Part shown: positions 42,131 to 49,292 of the stretch, in pieces | Layout of the letters: each line of letters begins with the position of its first letter | How positions within the stretch are numbered: position 1 is the stretch's first letter | Origin: an uncultured Prevotella sp. | GTDB lineage: Bacteria > Bacteroidota > Bacteroidia > Bacteroidales > Bacteroidaceae | DNA length: 64,000 nucleotides | Assembly (NCBI GenBank): GCA_945869265.1 | Contig: CAMBOI010000002.1 | Location: forward strand, 62,001 to 126,000 | Direction of reading: 5' to 3' | Position numbers and translations under genes: made by a program | Notes under the pieces: generated by a model | What the model was told of the DNA's origin: nothing | The model's database searches: none | What the model saw: only the letters and a program-made list of their open reading frames with translations

Positions 42131-43816
42131 ATGAGAAAAGGGATTTTATTACTGTTATCATTCTTCTTGATAGCTTCGGCAGCTTCAGCCAGAACCATCA
42201 ATGAAAAGAAGGCAAAGAAAATCGCTATTGACTTTCTGACAAGTAAACGACATATCAACACAGACGTGATGATATGCAATCCATACGTATCAACAAGGTC
42301 GGTAGTTAGTGAAGCGGGGTATTACATATTCAATTCCACCGACGGCAAGGGATTTGCCATAGTGGCAGCAGAGGACGAATTGCCAGAGATAATAGGTTAT
42401 TCAGCCACAGGGCACATTGACAGTCAGTCAATGCCTGATGCACTCAAACTTTTTCTTGATTCTTATTCGCAATATGTTGAGGATATCAGAAATGGCATTG
42501 CCGTGGCAAGTGATTACTCAGCTACTCGCTCAAGCGATCTTCCTGCCGAAGTAGAACCTATTGTGAAGACACAATGGAACCAGCCAGCCCCCTACAACAA
42601 GTATTGTCCCGATGATTGTCCGGCGGGTTGTGTGGCTGTGGCTTTGGGCCAAATCATGAACTATCACAAATGGCCTAATGTAGGAACGGGAGCATCATTT
42701 ACCACCTATGACGGTAAAGCCATAAGCGTGGATTTCTCAAAGAGTGAATACAGATGGGACTTGATGAAAAACACCACGAAAGAACTTAAAGAAGACGAGG
42801 AAGCTGCAGATGCCGTGGCAAAGTTGCTGTTCGACTGTGGAATAGCTTTGAAAATGAATTATTCCAAGAATGGAAGTAGCGCATTTGATGAAAATGTACC
42901 TTTGGCATTGTTCAATTTCTTTGGATATAAGCATACCACTTTGGTGTATGACAGTCCTGATTATTATTCGTCTAAGGAGGAATGGATAGAGAAAATGAAG
43001 CAGGAGATAGTAGATGGTCGTCCCATTTATTATAGTGCATCTTCACCCAAAGGAGGAGGCCAGGATGCTGCAGGACATGCATTTGTCATTTCAGGATATG
43101 ACGAAAAAGACCTGGTGCATGTAAACTGGGGTTGGGGAGGTAAAGATGACGGCTACTACGACATCTTCCGCCTTGATCCAGGAGCTTATGCTTTCACGGA
43201 TAGCCAGACAGCTATTTATGGTATTGTTCCCAACACCGACGGAATTGATGGCGACTATCTGCCTTTGCCAGCTATAGTCCCTATTGAGACGGATGTAACT
43301 GAGTTGGCAAGTAGCGACACTGGATATGAAAGTTTTAATATCAGTGTAGGAAAGATCTTCAACTTTAATCCCATATCAGCCAAATGGTCATACGGCATTG
43401 GATTATACGACAACAATGGCAACTTTATACAGAAAATACAAAAGGGTAATTACTCTATTACTCTAGAGCCGTATTATTATCGTCAAAATTTGGCTTTTGT
43501 TTGTTCGTTGCCTTCTGATATTCAAGATGGTGAATATATCGTAAAGATGTTTTTTAAATATAATGGTGATTTTGTAGAGCCAAGGGTTGAAGGTGGCAAG
43601 ATGAATAATTATCTACACTTGGTGGTGGCTGACGGAAAGGCCACGATTGAGAAGGAGCCTGTGACATCAGGTATATCCCAAGTGACTGTGGATGATATGT
43701 TGAAATCTTCTACTTCATACTTCAATCTCTCCGGCCAACGCCTTTCTTCACCCTCATCAGGTAATATTGTCATCCTCAAACAAGGAAACAATGTTCGCAA
43801 GGTTATGGCTCAATAA
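42131..43816 (+). CDS. Secreted C10 (streptopain-like) cysteine protease, first copy
   Basis: 561-residue papain-fold protease. The start MRKGILLLLSFFLIASAASA gives a clean signal peptide; the earlier ATG at 42095 lies in the preceding hairpin region. A Spi-like inhibitory propeptide spans about 21-140. The catalytic Cys is C167 (DCPAGCVAVALGQIMNYHKWP) with Gln150 in KTQWNQPAPYN as oxyanion residue, and the catalytic His is H316 (AAGHAFVISGYD), followed by VNWGWGGKDDGYY. The C-terminus ends in YFNLSGQRLSS and a VILKQG-type motif resembling a type IX secretion tail. It should digest proteins outside the cell and feed the adjacent SusCD system. Confidence 0.9.
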   Translation: MRKGILLLLSFFLIASAASARTINEKKAKKIAIDFLTSKRHINTDVMICNPYVSTRSVVSEAGYYIFNSTDGKGFAIVAAEDELPEIIGYSATGHIDSQSMPDALKLFLDSYSQYVEDIRNGIAVASDYSATRSSDLPAEVEPIVKTQWNQPAPYNKYCPDDCPAGCVAVALGQIMNYHKWPNVGTGASFTTYDGKAISVDFSKSEYRWDLMKNTTKELKEDEEAADAVAKLLFDCGIALKMNYSKNGSSAFDENVPLALFNFFGYKHTTLVYDSPDYYSSKEEWIEKMKQEIVDGRPIYYSASSPKGGGQDAAGHAFVISGYDEKDLVHVNWGWGGKDDGYYDIFRLDPGAYAFTDSQTAIYGIVPNTDGIDGDYLPLPAIVPIETDVTELASSDTGYESFNISVGKIFNFNPISAKWSYGIGLYDNNGNFIQKIQKGNYSITLEPYYYRQNLAFVCSLPSDIQDGEYIVKMFFKYNGDFVEPRVEGGKMNNYLHLVVADGKATIEKEPVTSGISQVTVDDMLKSSTSYFNLSGQRLSSPSSGNIVILKQGNNVRKVMAQ

Positions 43817-43846
43817 AAGTTGTCTCCCTCATTCTATTATATAATT

Positions 43847-43879
43847 AAGGTGCAGCCCCGATTGCCGAGGCTGCACCTT
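43847..43879. repeat. 33-bp hairpin repeat, copy 3 (inverted, terminator-like)
   Basis: Exact reverse complement of copy 1 at 26527-26559, followed by TTTTT. It lies between the two protease genes. Confidence 0.9.
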
Positions 43880-43923
43880 TTTCTTTTATTCAATACGTTT
43901 TAATGAATAATTTTTGTTAATTT

Positions 43924-43955
43924 CTTGCATATATTTTAGAAAATAATTATCTTTG
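43924..43955 (+). promoter_or_regulatory. Promoter of the second C10 protease gene
   Basis: CTTG (43924-43927), 20-nt spacer, TATCTTTG (43948-43955); one change from the consensus. Confidence 0.65.
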
Positions 43956-43990
43956 CGGCAAATTATTAATTAATTAAAAATGAGAATATA

Positions 43991-45700
43991 ATGATGAAGA
44001 AAACTACTGCTTTGTCAATCCTGTTGCTTTTTGCGCTATCAATTATAGCTGGCAACAGAAGCAAGAAAGAGATGCGTGATATTGCTGCCTCGGCTCTCGC
44101 AACATACGGTGTCGATGGAAAAGTGACAAGGGCACATTCTATTGTTGAGCCAAAACTTGAGTCGGAAACTGGCCAATATGTAATCTACAGTGACGAGGTG
44201 GGAGGGTTCGTCATTGTGAGCAAGCGCGACGATGTGCGCCCGGTGTTGGGACGCTCGCTCGCAAAGTATGATGCCTCCAACATCCCTGATGGATTGCAGT
44301 GGTGGCTTGAGGCAACCGAGGCCTCGCTGAGGTCGGGAGCCAGGGCGTCAGAAGATGCCGACATTCTGAAAGTGGGTGAGACGGTTGACAATTTCGTCAC
44401 CACCGAATGGGATCAACATTCTCCTTATAATCATTATTGTCCCGAGGACAAGAATGGCGAGCGCAGCGTCACTGGATGTGTGGCTACAGCTATGGCTATG
44501 AGTATGCACTATTTCAAGTATCCCGCCGCCGGCACTGGCAAGGGGTGGTATTCTGTCACTACCAATGTGGAAGGAGCTGACCCCGTGGTAGATAAATATG
44601 AGGATGTAGCCATCGAGGGCGAATACAAGTGGGACGAAATGAAAGACACATATATGTCGAATGCTTTGGCAAAGAACTTGGCCACCCTGATGTTCGACTG
44701 CGGCAAGTCGGTAGGCATGGGCTATTCTGCAAATATCAGTGTAGCAGCGTGTGCCAATATCCCTCATGCGCTTGCATATAATTTCAGTTACGACTCACTG
44801 TCGGTAAACTATTATATGCGCGACTTTTACACTGATAAGGATTGGTTTACGCTTATTCGTAATGAACTGGAAATCAGACACCCAATACTGTATTCTGGTC
44901 AGGATAAGGATAAAGGTGGTCATGCATTCTTGTTCACTGGCCTCAACACCGACGGAATGGTGTATGTGAACTGGGGTTGGAGTGGATATGCGAACGGGTG
45001 GTATGCCATAGATAATTTATATATAGAATCGCATAATTTGAATTTTGCCTATGGTCAAGAAATGGTATTGGGATTGAATCCTCAGAAGACTCCTGATGAG
45101 GGAGTTGAAAACACGTCTCTAATGGGCTTTTTCTATGACTTGCCTTTCTCTTTGTCCACCAATGAGAACAATGAGATACTGTTGAATGACTTTGGGATAG
45201 CTAATTATTCATGGAGGCTATTTCAAGGTACATATAAGATGATTATTGAAACAGAAGAAGAGAAACCTGACGAATATGTTCTTAATTTCTTTGGAGATGG
45301 TGAATATGCGTATATAACTTCTAATTATGGACATACATTTTCAGAAATACCGAGCCTCAACGAACTATTTTCTGAAGAAGGAAAACAATTCCAATTCCCA
45401 GTGGGAAATTACAGGGCATATTTCTTGTCAAAGTCCATTGAGGAAAGCAATTGGCAGCTTGTGAGAAAGCCTGGTGGAGATTACTACTGTTATTTCTCGG
45501 TGGCTGCCGACGGCACGGTAAAGGTGGATAATGAGAACAGTCTGAGTGGCATACATGATGTTATATATTCTCCTGCCTCAAATGCTCAGACAACCATTTA
45601 TTCGATTGACGGTCGCAAGATCGATTCTTCTTCCTCCTCAAATGTTGTCATAATGAAGAATGGCAAAGGCGTCCGCAAGGTTATCAACGCCAATCGTTGA
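43991..45700 (+). CDS. Secreted C10 (streptopain-like) cysteine protease, second copy
   Basis: 569-residue paralogue of the preceding protease, with its own promoter. Signal peptide KKTTALSILLLFALSIIAG; Spi-like propeptide to about residue 130; catalytic Cys C163 (RSVTGCVATAMAMSMHYFKYP) and His H311 (KGGHAFLFTGLN) followed by VNWGWSGYANGWY. The C-terminus TTIYSIDGRKIDSSSSS and VVIMKNGKGVRKV again resembles the Bacteroidetes secretion/anchoring tail. Identity to the first copy is moderate and limited to motif regions, so this is an old duplication. Confidence 0.9.
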   Translation: MMKKTTALSILLLFALSIIAGNRSKKEMRDIAASALATYGVDGKVTRAHSIVEPKLESETGQYVIYSDEVGGFVIVSKRDDVRPVLGRSLAKYDASNIPDGLQWWLEATEASLRSGARASEDADILKVGETVDNFVTTEWDQHSPYNHYCPEDKNGERSVTGCVATAMAMSMHYFKYPAAGTGKGWYSVTTNVEGADPVVDKYEDVAIEGEYKWDEMKDTYMSNALAKNLATLMFDCGKSVGMGYSANISVAACANIPHALAYNFSYDSLSVNYYMRDFYTDKDWFTLIRNELEIRHPILYSGQDKDKGGHAFLFTGLNTDGMVYVNWGWSGYANGWYAIDNLYIESHNLNFAYGQEMVLGLNPQKTPDEGVENTSLMGFFYDLPFSLSTNENNEILLNDFGIANYSWRLFQGTYKMIIETEEEKPDEYVLNFFGDGEYAYITSNYGHTFSEIPSLNELFSEEGKQFQFPVGNYRAYFLSKSIEESNWQLVRKPGGDYYCYFSVAADGTVKVDNENSLSGIHDVIYSPASNAQTTIYSIDGRKIDSSSSSNVVIMKNGKGVRKVINANR

Positions 45701-45743
45701 CATTGCCATGATTAATTAACAAGCAGTTATCGTAGTATATATA

Positions 45744-45793
45744 AAAGCCTTTGTATTTCCGCCCGCAAGTTCTGGCGGAGATACAAAGGCTTT
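45744..45793 (+). terminator. Terminator of the second protease gene
   Basis: 20-bp stem AAAGCCTTTGTATTTCCGCC / GGCGGAGATACAAAGGCTTT with one G-T pair and a 10-nt loop, 44 nt after the stop codon. Confidence 0.8.
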
Positions 45794-45798
45794 AAATA

Positions 45799-45823
45799 TT
45801 TCGTTCAAGTGCTTTGAACGAAA
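45799..45823 (-). terminator. Hairpin downstream of the small peptide gene
   Basis: Perfect 10-bp stem TTTCGTTCAA / TTGAACGAAA with loop GTGCT; on the minus strand it is followed by an AT-rich stretch. Likely transcript end for the small gene at 45918-45998. Confidence 0.5.
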
Positions 45824-45917
45824 GGAAAATGGTTTTACCCCAGAATTGTCATTTCTTGGTCAGGACGCTTGTAGCTCCTGAATATACATACTGCCCTGCG
45901 TGGCGAGGCTTTTTCCA

Positions 45918-45998
45918 TCAGTAGTGGTTGGGCATTGGTATGGCGATGATTCCGACCATCAGTGCAGAAAGCATCAGTAATAGTTTCTTTCTATACAT
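45918..45998 (-). CDS. Small hydrophobic peptide gene (26 residues)
   Basis: Short frame on the minus strand from ATG at 45998: MYRKKLLLML, then a hydrophobic segment (SALMVGIIAI) and the polar end PMPNHY. The shape is a positively charged N-terminus, one membrane helix and a short tail. It is preceded by an exact consensus promoter (46069-46038) with a leader of about 30-40 nt and followed by a perfect hairpin, which makes it much more credible than a chance frame. No function is recognised; small membrane peptides of this form include stress peptides, type I toxins and signal-peptide-derived signals. It lies next to the second C10 protease gene, convergent with it. Confidence 0.55.
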   Translation of the reverse strand: MYRKKLLLMLSALMVGIIAIPMPNHY

Positions 45999-46037
45999 GG
46001 TTTTCTCGTTATTATAAACTGTTATATATTTTTCAGG

Positions 46038-46069
46038 CAAAAATAAGAAAAAATCTCCAAATCCACAAA
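46038..46069 (-). promoter_or_regulatory. Promoter of the small peptide gene
   Basis: Minus-strand TTTG (46069-46066), 20-nt spacer, TATTTTTG (46045-46038): exact consensus. Confidence 0.75.
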
Positions 46070-46139
46070 TAATTCTCTCTTTTTTTTAAAAAAACAAAAG
46101 AAATATGTTTGTGAATAGCTCTATTTTGGAAAAAAGAAT

Positions 46140-46147
46140 TATCTTTG
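46140..46147 (+). promoter_or_regulatory. -7 box of the ADP-forming acyl-CoA synthetase gene
   Basis: TATCTTTG matches TAnnTTTG, 19 nt before the ATG. Confidence 0.55.
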
Positions 46148-46166
46148 TGGGCAAAATGACATAAGT

Positions 46167-48290
46167 ATGATAAACAAGGAACTTATACAACCGGAATCAA
46201 TTGTGGTTGTGGGTGGTTCGAATAACTACCACAAACCAGGAGGAGCCATCGTAAGGAACATCATTCAGGGTGGTTTCGAAGGAACATTGCGCATCGTCAA
46301 TCCCAAGGAGGACGAGGTGCAGGGTATCAAGGTGTTTCACGACGTGAAGGAGTTGCCGCCTACGGAACTTGCCATTCTTGTCATACCGGCAAAGATGTGC
46401 CCGGATGCTGTCAAGACTCTTGCTGCCGAGAAGGGGGTGAAGGCTTTCATCATTATCTCGGCGGGATTTGGTGAGGAGACTGAAGAGGGGGCGCGATTAG
46501 AGGCTGACATCCTCGAGACATGTAGGCATTATAATGCTTCGTTGATAGGTCCGAATTGCATCGGACTGCTCAACAACTGGCATCACAGTGTTTTCACCAA
46601 ACCCATTCCGAATCTTAATCCCAAAGGAGTGGATTTTATCAGCGGTTCGGGAGCCACTGCAGTGTTCATCCTTGAGTCGGCAGTGATGAAGGGATTGCAG
46701 TTTAATTCTGTTTGGTCAATAGGAAATGGCAAGCAGATTGGTATTGAGGATGTGTTGCAGTATATGGATGAGAATTTCAATCCAGATACCGATCCTACTA
46801 TAAAATTGTTGTATGTGGAGAATATCTCCAATCCCGACAAACTGCTCTTCCATGCCAGTTCGCTTATAAGGAAAGGTTGTCGCATAGCAGCCATTAAGAG
46901 CGGTTCGAGCGAGAGTGGCAGTAGGGCTGCATCATCGCATACCGGAGCCATTGCGTCGAGCGACTCCGCTGTTGAGGCTCTCTTCCGCAAGGCTGGAATA
47001 GTTAGATGTTTCTCACGCGAGGAACTGACTACTGTGGGCTGCATATTCATGTGTGAGCCCCCCTGCCCCCCAGTGGGGGATGAACCCAACGGCATCGCAA
47101 TACCCCCCACCGGGGGGCAGGGGGGCCGTGCTTTCTCTTGTGCCATCGTCACCCATGCAGGCGGTCCTGGAGTCATGCTCACCGATGCCTTGTCGAAAGG
47201 CGGACTGCAAGTGCCGCAGTTTACGGGTGAGGCTGCCGAAGAGCTTAAGTCGAAGCTCTTCCCCGGAGCGTCGGTTGCCAACCCGATTGATATCCTCGCA
47301 ACGGGTACTCCCGAACAACTCGCCACTGCCATCGACTACTGCGATAACCGATTCGACGAGGTGGATGCCATCATGGTAATCTTCGGAACACCGGGACTCG
47401 TGAAACTTTTCGAGACATACGACGTGCTGCACAAGAAAATATTGGAATGTAAGAAACCTATATTCCCCATCCTTCCATCATTGCATACTGCCGGCCCCGA
47501 GGTGGCAGAGTTCCTTAAAAAAGGACACGTCAACTTCAGCGACGAGGTGACGCTTGCCGTGTCGCTTTCGCGTATCATCTCCACTCCCAATCCCGCTCGC
47601 CCCGAGATAGAGCTCTTTGGTGTGGATGTACCTCGCATTCGTCAGATAATATCCGAGATAAAGGAAGATGGATTTGTCGAGCCCCAGGTGGTGCGCCAAC
47701 TCTTCGAGTGTGCCGGCATACCGATGGTGCCCGAGAAGGTGAGTGACGACAAGCAGCAGCTCATCGACTTTGCCAATAAGATTGGTTATCCAGTAGTGGC
47801 GAAGGTGGTAGGACCGATTCATAAGAGCGACGTTGGCGGAGTGGCGTTGAATATCCGTACCGAGAAACATCTTGCCTTGGAGTTTGAGCGCATGATGGAG
47901 ATTGAGGGAGCCCATGCCGTGATGGTGCAGAAGATGTTGCGTGGCACTGAGCTATTTATCGGAGCAAAATATGAGGAGAAATTCGGTCATGTTGTTCTCT
48001 GCGGTATGGGAGGCATCTTCGTTGAGGTGTTGAAGGACGTGTCGAGCGGTCTTGCCCCATTGTCATATCCCGAGGCCTCGTCGATGATTCATTCCTTACG
48101 TGCGTATAAGATAATAAAAGGTACGCGAGGACAAAAGGGCGTCAATGAGAAGAAATACACCGAGATCATCGTCCGCCTCTCTACCCTTCTGCGATTTGCC
48201 ACCGAGATTAAGGAACTCGACATCAATCCTCTGCTCGCCGATGGCGACGATGTGGTGGCAGTGGATGCGAGGATAAGGATAGAGAAATAA
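46167..48290 (+). CDS. ADP-forming acetate/acyl-CoA ligase (fused alpha and beta domains)
   Basis: 707-residue enzyme that makes ATP from ADP, phosphate and an acyl-CoA by substrate-level phosphorylation. CoA-binding Rossmann domain at about 5-130 (IVVVGGSNNYHKPGGAIVRNI), succinyl-CoA-ligase-like domains with the phosphohistidine H258 (AASSHTGAIASSD), and an ATP-grasp domain at about 485-705 (IGYPVVAKVVGPIHKSDVGGVALNI). An in-frame Pro/Gly-rich segment at about 297-321 (EPPCPPVGDEP, then PPTGGQGGR) interrupts the normally continuous TTVGCIF...AIVTHAGG stretch; it is encoded by a 70-bp GC-rich palindrome. Acetyl-CoA or arylacetyl-CoA from amino-acid fermentation is a likely substrate. Confidence 0.9.
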   Translation: MINKELIQPESIVVVGGSNNYHKPGGAIVRNIIQGGFEGTLRIVNPKEDEVQGIKVFHDVKELPPTELAILVIPAKMCPDAVKTLAAEKGVKAFIIISAGFGEETEEGARLEADILETCRHYNASLIGPNCIGLLNNWHHSVFTKPIPNLNPKGVDFISGSGATAVFILESAVMKGLQFNSVWSIGNGKQIGIEDVLQYMDENFNPDTDPTIKLLYVENISNPDKLLFHASSLIRKGCRIAAIKSGSSESGSRAASSHTGAIASSDSAVEALFRKAGIVRCFSREELTTVGCIFMCEPPCPPVGDEPNGIAIPPTGGQGGRAFSCAIVTHAGGPGVMLTDALSKGGLQVPQFTGEAAEELKSKLFPGASVANPIDILATGTPEQLATAIDYCDNRFDEVDAIMVIFGTPGLVKLFETYDVLHKKILECKKPIFPILPSLHTAGPEVAEFLKKGHVNFSDEVTLAVSLSRIISTPNPARPEIELFGVDVPRIRQIISEIKEDGFVEPQVVRQLFECAGIPMVPEKVSDDKQQLIDFANKIGYPVVAKVVGPIHKSDVGGVALNIRTEKHLALEFERMMEIEGAHAVMVQKMLRGTELFIGAKYEEKFGHVVLCGMGGIFVEVLKDVSSGLAPLSYPEASSMIHSLRAYKIIKGTRGQKGVNEKKYTEIIVRLSTLLRFATEIKELDINPLLADGDDVVAVDARIRIEK
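47057..47126. repeat. GC-rich palindromic element inserted in a coding sequence
   Basis: Left arm GCCCCCCTGCCCCCCAGTGG (from 47057) and right arm ending at 47126 are complementary at 22 of 24 positions, with a 23-nt centre. It is open in the reading frame and adds about 25 residues to the acyl-CoA synthetase. Confidence 0.88.
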
Positions 48291-48296
48291 GTATGC

Positions 48297-48355
48297 ATAT
48301 AACAAATAATGGCAGTCAAAGCTGTAGGAGCTTTGACTGCCATTATTTGTTATAT
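48297..48355 (+). terminator. 27-bp perfect stem-loop after the acyl-CoA synthetase
   Basis: Arms at 48297-48323 and 48329-48355 are perfectly complementary (ATATAACAAATAATGGCAGT and onward), loop GTAGG. It is much longer than a normal terminator and lacks a clear T run. Confidence 0.8.
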
Positions 48356-48426
48356 ACATGTAGCTTGGCAAGTTACCGGCATGTTACCAGCAAGTTAAAT
48401 TTATGCCCATACAGGGATGTACTCCT

Positions 48427-48879
48427 TCATATTCTATCAAAGAATCCCTCGTATTCTTCATCGATAATTTTCCATTCTCCCATTTTTCGCCCACCTACAC
48501 GAGCTATCTTTCCTAAGTCTTGAAGACGTTTCAGATACTTCAGAACTTGACGTGTCGATAATCCCATTGAATCAGCCATTTGAGCAGTGCTGACTTTAGG
48601 ATTCATAGATATCAACTTATATATCTGACGACTTGCTTTTATGAACTCTTTTGTGAACTCTACTGGTTCTTTTATGAACTCTTTTGTGAATTCTACCGGT
48701 TCTTTTGTGAATACCAATTCTTGAGATGTCTTGTCCGTGGTAGTACTATTGTCATTTACGTCATAATTTAAGTTCCATAGAGTCACGTGAAACTCAGAAG
48801 CATTGGAGGTGAATTTTGGTGCGTGATAGTCTGAAAGATGCTCATAACGCCTATATGTGTTTATGATCTTACTGAACTT
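48427..48879 (-). pseudogene. 3' remnant of an AAA_4/RecG-like ATP-binding protein gene
   Basis: The frame opens after an in-frame TGA at 48882-48880 and reads KFSKIINTYRRYEH, then FHVTLWNLNYDVND, which resembles the end of the divergent AAA_4 domain found in AlbA_2-type ATP-binding proteins. It is followed by a linker with two exact copies of EPVEFTKEFIK and an intact winged helix (KVSTAQMADSMGLSTRQVLKYLKRLQDLGKIARVGGRKMGEW). The AlbA_2 domain and most of the ATPase are gone. A shorter product could start at GTG 48786 (119 residues). The upstream DNA resembles that of the full-length gene at 49293-51095, suggesting an internal deletion. Confidence 0.7.
48637..48702 (-). repeat. 33-bp tandem repeat, two copies, within the remnant
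   Basis: Units at 48637-48669 and 48670-48702 differ at two positions and encode EPVEFTKEFIK twice; a third partial copy follows. Confidence 0.9.
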
Positions 48880-48900
48880 TCACTTGCGAAAGTTCAGTAA
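48869..48900. repeat. 13-bp perfect stem-loop upstream of the remnant
   Basis: TTACTGAACTTTC (48869-48881) / GAAAGTTCAGTAA (48888-48900), loop ACTTGC. Possible operator or attenuator of the original gene. Confidence 0.75.
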
Positions 48901-49009
48901 ATAATTGCAGACATTCGCATAAATATACGAAAATCTGCAATTTGATGATGAAAAAAAATGTGTTTTAGTTCAATTATAGAGGAAAAACTAACATGTTTTT
49001 TGGGTTATT

Positions 49010-49220
49010 GCTAACTTTTCTCCGAACTTTATATGGTTTTCTCCGAACTAAGTCCTGCTGTTTCCGAACTTTCTTGGTTTTCTCCGAACTAGTTCCCGAA
49101 CTTTTTGCTTGTGTTTCCGAACCTGTTCCCGAACTTTTCATAGTTGTTCCCGAACCTGTTTCCGAACTTTTCACATTTTCTCCGAAGTTTCCGTAGTAGT
49201 TTCCGTAGTAGTTTCCGTAG
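49010..49220 (-). repeat. Degenerate TTCCGAACT / TTCCGTAGTAG repeat tract
   Basis: Motif TCCGAAC recurs about ten times at roughly 12-33 bp intervals, then TTCCGTAGTAG three times. On the minus strand frames read K-F-G-N or Y-G-N-Y units broken by frameshifts and stops, as expected for a decayed C-terminal repeat linker of an AAA_4-type protein. Confidence 0.7.
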
Positions 49221-49292
49221 TTAGATTACATTTCTGACCACCTTCGTCTTTCTAATTCGTAATTGATGTTAGTATGACATAGATTGGAGAAG

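Larger units (their letters stand above)
45701..46166. other. 466-bp intergenic region after the protease genes
   Basis: Holds the protease terminator, a second hairpin, the small peptide gene with promoter (minus strand) and, at 46140-46147, the TATCTTTG box of the acyl-CoA synthetase gene. No TTTG partner fits the latter well. Confidence 0.7.

Noticed and set aside
48974..49174. 66-residue frame rich in KSSGTGSET
   Set aside because: Product of the degenerate TTCCGAAC repeat tract; no start or promoter, and other frames show similar repeat coding.
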